A stretch of 64,000 nt of DNA, taken from the NCBI GenBank assembly GCA_031763025.1, contig JASSKH010000002.1:17644468-17708467 (forward strand). Direction: 5' to 3'. The DNA is from Macrocystis pyrifera. Lineage: Eukaryota; Sar; Phaeophyceae; Laminariales; Laminariaceae. The notes under the pieces are model-generated. The model was not told where the DNA came from, ran no database searches, and was given only the letters and a program-made list of their open reading frames with translations. The translations under genes were made by a program, and so were the position numbers. Shown here piece by piece: positions 10,046-20,619 of the stretch. Position 1 is the first letter of the stretch. The number at the start of each line of letters is the position of its first letter.

Positions 10046-10614
10046 GCGCCATCCTCGGTTACATGTTCAAAAACGGCTGGAGGGGGGGGGGGGGGTACTC
10101 ATTATCATGCATGGCCGTAGTCGTATGACCGACCATAGACCCTCGCATCCCTACAATGCCGGGACGGAGCGCGTCGGGTTTTCACCGACCAGGCGGGCAG
10201 GCTGGACGGGGGTGTACTCGAAAGGAGAGATGTACTCGATCTCATGCATGGCCGTAGTCGTATGACCATAGACCCTCGCATCCCTACAATGCCGGGACGG
10301 AGCATGTCCGGTTTTCACCGACCAGGCAGACATTGCTTGCACCAAGCGCGAAGCGCCGTGAGGTGTTCGGCGAGTCGCATGAAGGGTGAGCTGCATCCTA
10401 CTAAGAACCGCTTGTGAGGCGGACTTGCATATGGATGACAGCCTCAATAGTTAATTTCCGGTGTAGCCACTTCCAGAGACGGCAATGGGAGTACTATGTA
10501 ACTGCCTCTTGGGTGCCTTACCTTGAACACTACGTGATACGATCAATTCCCTTGTGCAGAGTAAAGGTTCTTTACACAAATGATCTCACTCGACAACCAG
10601 CTGTGGGCGACCGC

Positions 10615-10667
<53 letters not shown>

Positions 10668-10745
10668 GGTACCCTGGATGTCCAGCTCACGTAGTGAGCG
10701 GCATGTTTTACAGTGTCATTGCCAACCGACGCCAACCCAGCCCAT
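9891..10745 (+). repeat. 855-bp tandem duplication, unit 1
   Basis: Starts at ACAATAGTATTTTGCTAATA and repeats at 10,746. It contains the TACTG minisatellite end, a poly-G tract (10,082-10,095), two copies of the CATGCATGGCCGTAGTCGTA block, a 51-A run (10,616-10,666) and ACGGTACCCTGGATGTC. It has one more CATGCATGG block than unit 2. Confidence 0.92.
10616..10666 (+). repeat. Poly-A tract of 51
   Basis: Uninterrupted A run flanked by GGGCGACCGCC and CGGTACCCTGG. The second tandem unit has a shorter run with G interruptions at about 11,356-11,382. It is the longest homopolymer in the window. Confidence 0.95.
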
Positions 10746-11600
10746 ACAATAGTATTTTGCTAATAGCTTCTACTATTGTCTAACAAAACGGCGATAAGGC
10801 TCTCGGTACGTTGTACTGGCATCCCGACAGTAGCACGACAAGACAGTGACTGCCGATAGGTTACTGCCGTCCACTAAGTGGCAGAACGATGAATGATAGG
10901 GTTACTATAGGCGCCATCCTCGGTTACATCGAAAATGGCTGGAGGGGGGTGTACTCGATAGGAGAGATGTACTCGATCTCATGCATGGCCGTAGTCGTAT
11001 GACCATAGACCCTCGCATCCCTACAATGCCGGGACAGAGCATGTCGGGTTTTCACCGACCAGGCAGACATTGCTTGCACCAAGCGCGAAGCGCCGTGATA
11101 TGTACAGCGAGTCGCATGAAGGGCGAGCTGCATCCTACTAAGAACCGCTTGCGAGGCGGACTTGCATATGGATGACAGCTTCAATGAGTTAGTTTAATTT
11201 CCGGTGTAGCCACTTCCACAGACAGCAATGGGAGTACTATGTAACTGCTTCTTGGGTGCCTTACCTTGACCACTACGTGATACGATCAATTCCCTTGTGC
11301 AGAGTAAAAGTTCTTTACCTCGCTCTAACTCGACGACCAGCTGTGGGCAACCGCCAAAAAAAGAAAAGAAAAAAAAAAAAACGGTACCCTGGATGTCTAG
11401 CTCACGTAGTGAGCGGCATGTGCTACAGTGTCGTTGCCAACCGACGCCAACCCAAATAGGGGGCTGGAGGGGGGGGGGGGTACTCATTATCATGCATGGC
11501 CGTAGTCGTATGACCGACCATAGACCCTCGCATCCTTACAATGCCGGGACGGAGCGCGTCGGGTTTTCACCGACCAGGCGGGCAGGCTGGACGGGGGGTA
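10746..11600 (+). repeat. 855-bp tandem duplication, unit 2 and start of unit 3
   Basis: Unit 2 runs 10,746 to about 11,459 with high identity to unit 1. At 11,461 the GGCTGGAGGGGG block (12 G) and the CATGCATGGCCG block begin again and stop at about 11,600. The minus-strand frames at 10,151-10,447 and 10,924-11,184 share sequence only because the DNA is repeated. Confidence 0.88.
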
Positions 11601-12055
11601 GTTATTAAAAAAACCCTACTGAGAAGTACCAGTTTTTTTTTCTCGGAATAATGAAGACACTAGCTTGTTAAAATGAATAAATAAAAGTAAAATAACGACA
11701 GGATATGGCCGGGTTTCACTGATTTTTACCGGATCCTGGTTGGAAAATCGCCAAACGCATAAAAGCGGGCAAGATCCCAAAATATCCCCGATAAAAAAAA
11801 AATATTTGATCGAGCTGAAAATTTCCGGGTAGGGTAACTATGAGGTGGGGATCGCGGATTCGTTTTACTCAGTTGTGTTGGTGTGCTACAGCCTCACCAA
11901 GCTGCACACACCTTCGTAATTTTTCAGCCAAAAAAAAAAGTACAGTCACGTTAACGTCAAAGCGAATTCCATAAATCTTCAATCCCTCAGCCTGCTCGTT
12001 TTTGACCCCCTGCGTCCCGCAAACGCCTTTCCACAACAGAGTATGAACGCCAGGG
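11600..12055. other. No gene seen
   Basis: AT-rich sequence with A- and T-runs. No frame of note. Confidence 0.4.
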
Positions 12056-12475
12056 TTAAAATTCGATCGGTTTCGTGCCCTCGAACCCAGCCCCAGTGTC
12101 CATTACAACCTTCTCCTGCACCCTGCTACCAGGTACCCAATTCAATCTGTGGTACAAGACCCGGGCACATCCTGTGCGCGTGGCACTGCTCGTGCTTCGA
12201 CACAATGCAAGATGAGCGATAGCAGAACGCACATGCTGCACCATCTCTGCACTTTTCGATATACAAAGTTTCTTCGTTGTTGTCGATGAAGACCGTCTTT
12301 TCTTGCGCAACTCTGCTTTTGCGCTTCGCATCACAAGGCTGGCCAAGTTGAGCCTTCGCCGGACGGGCCTCCACACGTGCCTTACAACAAACTCTTGCGG
12401 CCCCACACGCTCTGTTTGCTCGCAGTTGCCAGGCTTCGCGATCGGCGCCCGCGCCGGATCAGCTGCCAGCGCCAC
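12056..12475 (-). CDS. Possible Cys/His-rich protein fragment, unassigned
   Basis: Two overlapping minus-strand frames are open. The frame 12,126-12,374 contains KTVFIDNNEETLYIEKC, then a cluster of seven Cys and three His within about 33 residues (C-x5-C-x2-C-x5-C spacing first), which resembles a small zinc-binding module. The other frame (12,056-12,475, 139 codons) is Arg/Ser-rich and ends near MDTGAGFEG. I do not recognise the family. It could be an exon or an element fragment; the start codon is uncertain. Confidence 0.25.
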   Translation of the reverse strand: MALAADPARAPIAKPGNCEQTERVGPQEFVVRHVWRPVRRRLNLASLVMRSAKAELRKKRRSSSTTTKKLCISKSAEMVQHVRSAIAHLALCRSTSSATRTGCARVLYHRLNWVPGSRVQEKVVMDTGAGFEGTKPIEF

Positions 12476-12489
12476 GCCAGCTGGAGCTT

Positions 12490-12930
12490 AACTCTTTGTC
12501 TAGCTTCTGCCCACCCCAGTTTTACTCTGATCGCTTTTTCTAGAGTTCTACCCCCACTAAATCGGCCAGGCCGAGTCGATTGGCGAGATATGTAATGAGG
12601 AGAAAAGTCGGGACTGCCGTGATTTGTTTTTGCAAGGCAACCCGATCCGTTTTCGTTCTTGTGCCATTTTTTGATAGACGGTTTTGGGCGTATAAAGAAA
12701 AATCCTTAAAATCAAGGTTCTTTGATATATTTTCTTTGGGTGGGCCAAGCCATTAAAAAAAAAGAATCTAACCGCGGATGGCGCCTTTATATAAATAACC
12801 GGCGTGATGTAGTCGTCCAGTACCAGTATACTACTGCTATTAAAAATAACGGGTTCCATTTTTATCCAACACCCGTGTGATAAAGCTTTGAGTAGGTTTT
12901 ACGGACTCTCTTGTGGACCGTGTCTGGTCG
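12490..12930. other. No gene seen
   Basis: Mixed sequence with poly-A at about 12,753-12,763 and two degenerate units of the TACTG..CCAACA minisatellite at 12,790-12,880. LINE-2 begins just downstream. Confidence 0.4.
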
Positions 12931-14205
12931 GTTCGGCGTATCACCACAGATGCTCGCGGTTATTCACACTAACAAAACGGAAGCGTGCGCGCATCCGGAC
13001 GGACGATGGCGAACATTCAAATTGGTTCGGCGTGGGGCAGGGCCTACGGCAAGTATGCGTGCTCGCACCCTTGTTGTTCAACATGTTATTTATTGCCGTA
13101 AAGCGTGTGGCGGTGGAGCGGTTTAGCGTCAATGCAGATGTGGTGAATGATATGGTGTGCACCAAGGAGAGGGATGAGAGGGGGGGGGGGGGGGGGGGGG
13201 GAGGGCCGGAGAAAGGGCGAGATAACCCCAGGCGACTGTGGCGGAGCCGCAACCGATCTGGGGAATGCTGCAGACGACGCGGGCATCGTTTCCAGATCGA
13301 GGAACAACCTTGCGATGGTGATGGCAGATATCGTTCCAGTGTGCGGTTCGTTCGGATAGACAGTTTCGGAAGCCAATGAGACTATGTGCCAAATGACAAA
13401 ACATACCGACAGGGTCACTTTCGTTACTGAGGCACCCGGCCAAGTGTACAAACCAACCAAGTTTGTGTACCTTGGGGTAACTGTGTGCCAGAATGCCGAC
13501 CTTACTGCTGAAATCAACCCGCGCGTGCTGCTGGCCAAACTACGTTTCAGACGGTATAGCTTGCAACTGTGCGGCCAGCCAACCGCACCGCTCCGCCTCA
13601 AAGTACGGATGCGCAAAGCCGTGGAAATGGATACAATGCCATACGGGTATGTCACGTGGAGCCCTACCGTGGTCCATCTCACCAGACGGCGGACAGACTA
13701 CCACCGATTGCTCCTCGGCTGCACCGGATGAAAGAGAAACCTCGCGACGGCTATCATATGCGTCCTACGCAGACGCTCACCAAGACTTGGTTATGGGAAC
13801 GTCCGGACGACGATACGAAAGCGGAGGATACTTTTCGCGAGGTTCGTGGCGCGTGGGTAACGACCGACTACCCACACGAGCGATGTTTGGGGAATTGGAG
13901 GGGAGAAAGAGCTACCTGGGAGGGCAAGAGCAGGACCGGATGGGTTGTCTCGAACGCGACCGATCGTTGTTTCACTTGCCCATCAAAGAGAAACAATGGA
14001 CGCTAGCAGCGAAGAAATTAGGCAAGTGGTTCAGACGTGTTGAGGAAGCGGCAGAGCAGTACATGAAGCGCTGGTTCGTTAAGGAGAAGAAGAATGTAGC
14101 AAAACGACTAGCGTTTGAGGTACACAATGAGCAGCAACTTAAGACGCCGCAAGGGCCAAGGCCCGGGGGGGGGAGGAAGAGGAGCCGCCTGTTTGTATTT
14201 GCTTG
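12930..14205 (+). pseudogene. LINE-2: non-LTR retrotransposon fragment
   Basis: Covers reverse transcriptase motif B to the C-terminus. Motif B reads RTDDGEHSNWFGVGQGLRQV, where the Val replaces the Gly usual after GLRQ, followed by CVLAPLLFNMLF. A 22-G run (13,180-13,201) interrupts the frame. Motif C reads AADDAGIVSRS at 13,267, so the Tyr of YADD is lost, apparently by a 4-base deletion. Later landmarks are FVYLGVTV, LRLKVRMRKAVEMDTM, YGYVTWSP and, in another frame, ARFVARG. The C-terminus (KKLGKWFRRVEEAAEQYMKR) lies in the frame 13,493-14,263. Several frameshifts and stops are present. Confidence 0.9.
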
Positions 14206-14290
14206 CAATCATAGTAGAGCAGGGCAAGCGTTGCCCTGCTGTTCCCTAGGCGTGACCATTTAAAACAGGCTTGGACGGAGATATGGAAAT
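14205..14290 (+). repeat. Hairpin-headed repeat, head-only copy
   Basis: GCAGGGCAA (14,219-14,227) and TTGCCCTGC (14,231-14,239) form a perfect 9-bp stem with a 3-base loop, followed by TGTTCCCTAG and GGCTTGGACGGAG. Five such heads exist in the window (14,219; 14,708; 28,130; 32,513; 33,862). Here the match ends after about 75 bp. Confidence 0.85.
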
Positions 14291-14700
14291 TTCAGGGATT
14301 GGTCGGGCTTAGAAAAGCGGCCAAAAAACAGGAACGATACGTTCGCAAAGACGTCGGCCAGAAGCAATAACATGTGCATTTGGGATAGGTGCGACAAAAA
14401 GCAGCAGCGATACAATAACACAATATGGCAGAGGTCACGTGCATTATGGGTAGGAGTGAAAAATTGCAGCAGCGACACGAGAACTACATACTGCAAACAA
14501 AAAGGTAGACAGTAACAGTGCCCAGTCATCGGGAATCAGTCGTTGACTCGTGAATACCAGTCATTTTGAATTACCGAGTCCAAGAGTACGTCAACGTACT
14601 GAACCGACAGAGTCCTCGCGAGTCTCAAGGGTGCGAGGGGCTGAAATGACTGAGTCCTCGCGAGTCTCATGGGTAGTTAAACTCGAAATTTAAAACCAAA
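14290..14700. other. No gene; two short local duplications
   Basis: A unit of about 65 bp containing GTGCATT, GGGWWAGG, AAAAAGCAGCAGCGA and AACACAA is repeated at 14,368 and 14,440. GAGTCCTCGCGAGTCTCA occurs twice (about 14,610 and 14,652). No coding signal. Confidence 0.5.
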
Positions 14701-14702
14701 TT

Positions 14703-15770
14703 GTAGAGCAGGGCAAGGGTTGCTCTGTTGTTCCCTAGATGTTACCATTTAATACAAGGTTGGACGGAGGTATGGAAATTCTCCCGCGACATAGACATTT
14801 GCTATTAATAGGTAGAATTTTACTTGTTTACAGATGCTGCTGTTGCTGCTATTTATTGTTCCCTGCGTGGGTTTTCAGAAGAAGTGATAACAGCAGGAGA
14901 TACCAGCCATGCTTACTACAAGGTAGTAGACGCTAACCACCCGACCCGACCCGAACCCTAACGCTATAACCCGAACTCTATGGGGTGACCTGTGCTTGGA
15001 TGCAAAAAAGGTACCGCGGGTTGTAGGAATGGAGAAGTAAGTAGTATCACTGTTGTCCTTGTTTCGAACTGTTGAAGGATCCGTTGTCTGTCGTCCTTTC
15101 TTTGTTGTTGTAGGCCGTTGCTATTGTCGCAGTCGGCCTTTTTTTAGTGGAAATAATTGTTCTGACTCTTTCAAGTCTGCCTAGGTCAACATTGTATTTG
15201 AATTACGACGCAAATGTCTTACAACTTCAGTCGGAAGCCCTCACCATTGTGCCAGTAGTAGTAGGTACCAAGTAATCTCGGCCAGTTGTCTGTGATCGCG
15301 ACGACAGCAGCTACATGTGTGGTGGTACTGCCTCTCTCTGTAGTCGCTCATGTATCTGCCCGTGGCCAAAACTCTCGGCGGCCAAAGCTCAGCAGCAGCT
15401 AGCCGCAAAAACAAATCTCCCCAGTCCGTGGCAGGCAGCAGCTAAGCCGCTGCTCATGAGGAGCTGCTGCTCAGGAGCAGCATCTGCACAGCAGCTAGCT
15501 ACTTGTTGTGGTGATGGTGCTGTCCCTCTCTATCAGATTTTGCCGTCGCGACAACCTGAAGAAGTATATATATATATCGATCGTGGCCAAAGATCTCGGC
15601 GGCCAAAACTCTCGGCGGCCAAAGCTCCGCAGCAGCTTTTGAAGCAGCAGCAAGCAGCTAGCTGCGAAAAAAAAAATCCGCAGTCAGCGGCAAGCAGTAG
15701 CTAAGCCGCTGCTCAAGAGCTGCTGCTCAAGAGCAGCAGCTGCAAAAGTTCAAAGGTTCTACTTTTGTCC
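14703..15770 (+). repeat. Hairpin-headed repeat, type I, copy 1
   Basis: About 1.05 kb, matching 32,508-33,560. Order of shared blocks: hairpin head, AAGGTTGGACGGAGG, TTGCTGCTATTTATTGTTCC, GTGGGTTTTCAGAAGAAGTG, CACCCGACCCGA, GTGACCTGTGCTTGGATGCA, GGTACCGCGGGTTGTAGGAA, TTTCAAGTCTGCCTAGGTCA, then GGCGGCCAAAGCTC repeats with AGCAGCAGCTAG. It shares only the first 145 bp or so with the 2.36-kb type II segment. The frame 15,315-15,704 is repeat-derived. Confidence 0.88.
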
Positions 15771-16030
15771 GACGGCACGGTGCTAAGGTTCTTGATAGGT
15801 TTTAGTTTCATCCTACAGTAGCACGACCAGGCTATTGACTGTTGATAGGTTATACTGCCGTCCACTACCTAGCAGAATGTTGGAAGAAAGGGAAAGTGTA
15901 AATCATACCATGGTAGATTCTACTTACACCCAACCGCAGCAGGGCTATCGATTGCTTATGTTGACACCCAACATCAGCACTGCTACTTGCAAGGTCCTAC
16001 GTATACTGTCGTTCAACAGCAGTATGGTAG
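15750..16030. repeat. TACTG..CCAACAG minisatellite, second block
   Basis: Degenerate units GGTTCTACTTTTGTCCGACG, GGTTATACTGCCGTCCAC, GATTCTACTTACACCCAACC and TACTGTCGTTCAACAGCAG lie about 45-65 bp apart, related to 9,610-10,045. Confidence 0.7.
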
Positions 16031-16500
16031 TGCTAAGGATGAGTCTTGACGCCCCCCCAGAGAGCATTGGACCTATTGAAGGATTTGAATGGATGTTTTG
16101 TTCACAAGACATGCTGCTGATTAGTGCTCGAAACGAAGACGTTCCAGCCACACTTTCCAAGACCGTAAATTTTACAAGAGGAAAAGACAAATACTGGAGG
16201 AGCTGATCATGTTTAGGAGAACCGAACGTCCCGCTTGCAACGAGATGAACGCACAGTGATTGGTGATGGGACTGTTGCGATACTTGGCGGGAAGCCCACG
16301 GGAGTATGGGATGGCTAGCATTGCCTGCTGGGAACTGAAGCATGTCTTGCCGCTATATTTGCGAATGAAGTTATATTCTGTGTCAAGGGCCGTCGCTGCC
16401 CCCATGACGGTACCCATGTCTGAAAAGTCGAGCTGCACCGTCTCGGTGTAGAAATCGTTTTGTTTTCGGCCCAGGGTCTGGTGTCCAGAATTTCAAAATG
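15945..16500 (-). CDS. Hypothetical protein fragment
   Basis: The best minus-strand frame is 16,172-16,438 and stays open upstream to about 16,490. It reads TVQLDFSDMGTVMGAATALD, then EYNFIRKYSGKTCFSSQQAM and AIPYSRGLPAKYRNSPITNH. Composition looks more protein-like than the surrounding repeats. A second minus frame (15,945-16,343) and a plus frame (15,835-16,206) overlap it. No family is recognised. It might be an exon or an old element fragment. Confidence 0.25.
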
Positions 16501-17700
16501 GACCTACTCAGTAATCAACTAAAAACACGTCCTAAAAACAACGAACGGCCACGAATAATGCCGACCCAGTATCCTCAGTCATGCTGGCAGGATGGAGTAA
16601 GACACACGTTAATGCTCAATTCTGCTGTGGTCCAAACGCAGTTTGAAACAGGGCAATAACAATGTACGAACAAAACACTAACCGTATTGGGACCCGGGTA
16701 TGGCCACGAAAGGTAGGGCACGTGTAAGTGTACGGTAGGCTTATCAGGCCGTCTAGTGAGCGTGCAGGAGTACGAGTGGCACCATGCTGCTACACGTGGC
16801 GTACATCTCCTTGGTGTGTAGTTCGGACACCCCCGCTTCTTCGTGTGGCCGATGCAGTAATCGTCATGTATTTTCGTCACTTAACCCTTCACTACTACAC
16901 GCAAGTAGAATCAAGTTCCGCAGGTGGTCATGAACTTCGTCACCTCATTCTAGGCTACAATCAAGAATACTAAGTGCCAAAGCGATTAATTTGGTCCTAC
17001 TTTCGTTTACAGCGGCCGCGTGGTAGGCATTATAAAAATAATACTTGGTACAATATTTCTCTGCCGAGTTGAAAAAAGAAGTACCTCAAATCGAACCGAA
17101 GAAGGTGAGGTACCGATGGTGCTTCTATACTAAAAAAAAAAAAACGATTTGCATTTCAGACCTATGCCAATGGAAACGCAAAGTTTCCATAAAAATAATT
17201 GAATTCCAAAGACACCCGCCAGATATGTTCAGGTACAGCTTGCTTTGAGCGCGATTCTCCAAACCGAAAGTTCCACACTCTTGACAAACTCCGACAAAAA
17301 CAATTATGGGGCCAATGTTGGGCCAAGATCGGCTTCAGAAAAATTCAGGCGTATGTTTAGTTCGAAGCGGCGAGATTTCGAGTCTTCGACAGACATCGAT
17401 CGACAACACCAACGACTGCGTCATGAATTCTGAACGGAGTGCGCTCGTTATGGGCTTCGACCCCCCCTAGGGTCACTGTGTTCACACAATGGCCGGTGAC
17501 ATGTGGCGGGCGCTGGCCAGGGGTATGATGAAAAAACGATTGGCCGCCGGTGTTCACAAAACAGATGGCAAAAAATTCTCGATACTTCTCGAATGTGAAA
17601 AAAAAACAGGTTTTTTTCAGGTTTAGGCGGAGACCGTAGGACGCAAGCTATCGCCCCCTAGACCATGGGTCCACCTGATATCTTCGAGGCCGTTATATAC
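16500..17700. other. No gene seen
   Basis: Unique-looking sequence. The plus frames 17,045-17,248 and 17,245-17,433 are short, Lys/Ser-rich and unrecognised. Confidence 0.35.
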
Positions 17701-17711
17701 ACTCGTTGGCC

Positions 17712-18895
17712 TTACCCGACACCAAGCGGGTTGGTCGTGGGCTGATTTTTCTCAGCGTGTTGACTAATTTGCAACGAGAAAAAACCAACTGAGCTGCCTG
17801 CAGCCGTTAAAAAAAAAAAGAAAGAAAAACATGTTTCCCTTTTTCCCACAGCGGCGGTACGAGGATATCTTCGGCTATTCTTTGAAAGCAATGATTTTAA
17901 AAGAAAACTTTTTGACTTCGCGTTCCCATTGCCATAGTTCGTACATCTAGAAAATATTCCGGAGCAAGAAGTCGTAGGGGCGCAAGAAACAAGGGCATGG
18001 GCACCCGTACTCAGTACCTCAGAAGCAGAGCAGCAGCAGCAGCAAAAAAGCAACATCGATGACAGCATACTGCCACACCAGAGAAGTACCGAGAAAACGA
18101 CACTAGCGACACTCAACAGATATTATATGCCCTTTAGACTTTCAGCACGCCATGGACAAAAGACAATAGGCCTATCGCCTGTCGAAGGGTTCCTACGGCA
18201 GTTGGCTGCTTATTTTTTTTAAAACTCAATTCAGTACACAGGCCACCCCACTCTATTGCCCGGTACACGTCAATAATACACTAACATCTGGCACTATTGT
18301 CAGGGAACAACTACGTTTGATAGAACCATCCTACAGTAATAACTTCGTAAACCTGATCCGTACAAGGATTTTGCGGGTGACGCCGCCGGCTCAATGTAGC
18401 GAGGCCAAGACCTTGGTAGTGGCTGTCAGTGGGCATTGGAAGGACGCCTACTTACTACTGTGATATTTTTATCAGAGGATGATTGATTTACGTCGGGCTG
18501 GTACATATACGATACATTGTCGGAGGGGAAAACTATGACAAAATAACCAACAAAGTACCCACCAACGGCGACGCTTATTCCGTGGTGGTAAGACACTAAA
18601 AATCGATCATAAATACAGCAAAGCATCTGCAGAACAGCATGAACTATTATACGCGAATCGACGAGTGGAGGCAATGCTGACGACCCCGCCTCGCCTGAAA
18701 AGCGCAAGTATGACGGCGTATCTGAGTTTCGAATGGGCAGTAGCTATCCGTAGAGGAAGTGCAAAGATGATATATCGGAATACAGCAGTGGTCACCAAGT
18801 AACAGTCGTCGATGAGTGAAGGAAATGCTTAACAACCATTCTCTTAGGGAACACCAGGGTAGAAGCACCGCCGCAGTGGGGAGGGAGATGCCTGC
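17712..18895. other. No gene supported
   Basis: The minus frame 17,712-18,116 (134 codons) is Ser/Cys/Phe-rich and depends on A- and CAG-runs. The segment 18,360-18,440 (GACGCCGCCGGCTC, GGCCAAGACCTTGG) is a diverged relative of the repeat at 23,400-23,700. The minus frames at 18,426-18,868 are unrecognised. Confidence 0.4.
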
Positions 18896-19000
18896 TAGTA
18901 GTAGTGCAGTAGTAGTGATAGCAGTGGTAGCATTACTATAGCGTTACTCGTGGTAGCAAGTGGTAGTATTAATAGTAGTAGTAACTGTATACCTGGTATA
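18895..19000. repeat. TAG microsatellite
   Basis: TAGTAGTGCAGTAGTAGTG and GTAGTATTAATAGTAGTAGT followed by TATACCTGGTATA, one of the dispersed 9-mers. Confidence 0.85.
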
Positions 19001-19900
19001 TTTTTTCTCGTGGTATCATCAAGATGGCTTGCGTCACGCCCGAAACATTTCGCAGTGGCGTTGCGGCGAAGGATGAAGGTCAGACGTAATGCCAAGAGAC
19101 GGGAGCACTTTACACACTGCCCACGCAGAATCCGAGTGACGGCTTTATAGTACTGATACTTGTCGTGCACGATCTTCGGTCGAATATCCGACACAAACAT
19201 GACTGCTGCACATTTACGACATGCTGTTGTAGCTCCCAAATATACATGACTGCTATACGCTACACAGCTCAATAGGGGGAACCAAAAGGAACGAAGAGGA
19301 CTAAAGCCCCAACGGGTAGGGTGGACCGTAACTGGACCACGTCCGGCGGGAAGGCCGCATAGCCTAGGTTTCTGTTAGTTTGTGAGCTCGTGCAAGTCCC
19401 ACACTACCAAACCGGAGGAGATTACTCGCCCGGGTGGCTATCTCCACCGCACCTGCCCTTATCGGGGGTCAGGTCGGGTCAACGTGCCCGAGCCCCAGGG
19501 GGTACAACAGATATTCTGATATTGCGACGGGACCTACGGGTTAAATTGACACGACACGAATTTTGAACGTGGAAGTTTGGTGAGCTTCAGCTTTATTTTA
19601 CCAATCGGCCGGATGGCAATAATTTTCGAAAAAAGTGTATCTCCGTAGAGGCTTGTGCAGGCATTGTTCGGATGGCTGTACCTACCGAGATGCTAGTGAA
19701 TTATCACGAAGTTCCCTCTTCAGCGACGTCACTACGACCGCTGTACCGCATTTAGGTGCCCGCCGTATTCGAATACTGTAAAAAAATAATGTTCAACTCG
19801 TTGCGAGTGTACGCGACATATGTAGGAAACAAAGGTTTCTCCCTCGTGCTGTAGATGCATCCATACATTGATGAATTCATGGATGGCGTGTTCAAGTTGT
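19000..19900. other. No gene seen
   Basis: GC-mixed sequence. The stretch 19,310-19,510 is GC-rich and unlike its surroundings, but no second copy is visible in the window. Confidence 0.35.
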
Positions 19901-19909
19901 TTAGTTATG

Positions 19910-20520
19910 ACGGGTAGAGGTGTTACCCGGCCAGTATCCGTCTTAAACGGGCACCCGCCAACTTTGGGAATATGATACCCGGGTACTCGCGAGTATTTTT
20001 GGCCATTTTGGACGGGTACCCGAGTCCCCGTTTAACGGCGGCTACTCGTATAACACCCGGTACCCGTCAAACAGACGGGTGCCCAAGTGCCCGGGGCCCA
20101 CATACTCGGCGAGTATGAAGTTTTGCCCGTGCTCGTGACAGGTATCAGCAAGCCGGGTAATACTCGCAAGTACCCGGGTTACTAGCAAAAGGGTTAACAC
20201 CTCTAGTAGATGTGAGGCATAAGACAGCAATACCATTTTCAAAAGAGCTTCCTCCAGAATATGTACCAAATACTACCCAGAGGACGTGCTCTTCAAGGGA
20301 TGATAAGTTGCTACTTCAGGGACTTCCAAGATATATCAACGGGTCCCGGGCATCGTTTAAACCGGCACCCAAGTACCCGGGTACCCGGGCCCAAAATACT
20401 TGACAAGCATGAAGTGTTACTTATACCCGTGACGGATACTAGCAGCCGGGTAATACTCGCGAGTGCCCAAGTAGTTGGCTCTCAAGTGAGGGCCCAACAT
20501 CGCTCTATTACTTGGCCGTT
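19910..20520. repeat. GGGTACCCG-rich degenerate repeat
   Basis: Dense CGGGTACCC, GGGTAATACTCGCGAGT and similar blocks at 19,915-20,205 and 20,340-20,475, split by a unique insert. Related arrays occur at 50,920-51,240 and 51,690-51,800. Confidence 0.8.
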
Positions 20521-20619
20521 ACGTCTTTTAGAACTTTGACGAGCGTCTGACGAATCATGCAGCTCACGAAATTGAGTATCAACCGCCCAATCGGACGTAC
20601 AGATGGCGTACTTGTAACA

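Noticed and set aside
14219-14249. Hairpin plus CTAG resembling a Helitron 3' end
   Set aside because: Homology continues well beyond CTAG in all the other copies, so it is not a terminus on that side. On the other strand the end would be CCTAC, not CTRR.
12888-14263. Possible active reverse transcriptase in LINE-2
   Set aside because: The Tyr of motif C is missing, a 22-G run breaks the frame, and several stops follow.
14937-14975. CCCGAACCCTAACG, telomere-like words
   Set aside because: Only one or two CCCTAA-like units, inside a dispersed repeat with a second copy at 32,747. Not a telomere.
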